From assembly GCA_030603505.1 (NCBI GenBank), contig JAUVXQ010000093.1, positions 1 through 5,501 on the forward strand: 5,501 bases of DNA, written 5' to 3'. Positions 5,220 through 5,501 of the stretch are shown here, piece by piece; position 1 is the stretch's first letter, and every line of letters starts with the position of its first letter. Made by a program: the position numbers and the translations under genes. The notes beneath the pieces are model-generated. The model made no database searches and was not told the origin of the DNA. It saw only the letters and a list, made by a program, of their open reading frames with translations. Source of the stretch: Candidatus Heimdallarchaeota archaeon. GTDB taxonomy: Archaea > Asgardarchaeota > Heimdallarchaeia > Heimdallarchaeales > Heimdallarchaeaceae.

Positions 5220-5246
5220 AAATAGTATAAATTCCTAAACAAAACT

Positions 5247-5501
5247 ATGATTATTTCTACTGGTAATGTAGAGCTAGATCAAATGATAGATGGTGGTCTT
5301 CGAACAAAATACTGTTATGCAGTCAAAGGAACGGCAGGAGCAGGAAAAACTGTATTGTCTCTTTTCATTGCTTTGGGAGTATTAAAGCAAGATATCCCAG
5401 TGCTCTTTATCAGTACTGAAGTAGAGCCTGATAGACTGATAGAATACACAAAATCATTTGAAATCGATATCTCTCCCTATCTTGAAAATAATATGCTACG
5501 A
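5247..5501 (+). CDS. KaiC/ArlH-like RecA-fold ATPase, N-terminal part (cut by window edge)
   Basis: Eighty-five codons are visible. The protein opens with STGNVELDQMIDGGL (4-18), the G-x-x-x-LD-GG entry of the KaiC/RadA superfamily. The Walker A motif GTAGAGKT follows at 28-35 (K34, T35). PVLFISTEVEPDRLIEY is the next strand-helix unit, with acidic residues where KaiC has its catalytic glutamates. The run from STEVEPDRLI to the ISPYLENNMLR end resembles ArlH (FlaH), the ATP-binding regulator of the archaellum motor, at least as well as KaiC. An in-frame TAG at 5223-5225 and the lack of other starts fix the ATG. No Shine-Dalgarno site is seen, suggesting a short leader. Without the C-terminal half and the next genes, ArlH, a KaiC-like signalling ATPase and a RadA paralogue cannot be separated. 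Confidence 0.8.
   Translation, partial: MIISTGNVELDQMIDGGLRTKYCYAVKGTAGAGKTVLSLFIALGVLKQDIPVLFISTEVEPDRLIEYTKSFEIDISPYLENNMLR

Noticed and set aside
5226..5231. TATAAA as promoter of the KaiC/ArlH-like gene
   Set aside because: It is centred only about 19 bases from the ATG, so transcription would start inside the coding region; an in-frame TAG at 5223 rules out an earlier start, and no later Met keeps the conserved entry motif.

Overview
The window is AT-rich archaeal DNA, most likely from an Asgard archaeon. Three things point to Archaea: a tRNA-splicing endonuclease of the archaeal EndA type, TATA-like boxes about 25 bases before several genes, and first genes without Shine-Dalgarno sites while downstream genes have GGTG-type sites. 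The Asgard call rests on the truncated gene at the left edge. It encodes a small GTPase with an Arf-type P-loop (GLERAGKT) and an Arf-type switch I (PTYGVNIE). The lineage within Asgard cannot be fixed from this window.

Layout, left to right. Bases 1-263 (minus) hold the N-terminal 87 codons of the Arf-like GTPase, with a roughly 117-base leader carrying a hairpin and its own TATA box. Bases 441-1262 (minus) encode a UppP/BacA-type polyprenyl-diphosphate phosphatase. A 251-base spacer (1263-1513) has hairpins and a T-tract but no gene. Bases 1514-4529 (minus) are a tight three-gene operon, transcribed from 4529 towards 1514: a two-[4Fe-4S], two-CCG-domain iron-sulfur protein of the GlcF/HdrD type, a GlcD-type FAD-binding oxidase, and a GcvH-like lipoyl carrier. 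Each junction is a 4-base ATGA overlap. Bases 4600-5151 (minus) encode EndA, probably translated from a leaderless mRNA. From 5247 (plus, divergent) begins a RecA-fold P-loop ATPase of the KaiC/ArlH type, cut by the window end.

The central operon is the most interesting part. The FAD protein would oxidise a substrate I cannot name, and electrons would pass through the [4Fe-4S] clusters to the CCG domains. CCG domains are known from heterodisulfide reductase as sites of disulfide chemistry. The third gene encodes a protein whose predicted lipoyl group is itself a disulfide. I infer a redox module in which the lipoyl H-like protein is the electron acceptor or donor of a GlcD/HdrD-like complex, separate from glycine cleavage. 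No other glycine-cleavage gene is in the window. The remaining genes appear to be separate transcription units with cell-envelope, tRNA-processing and signalling or motility-type roles.
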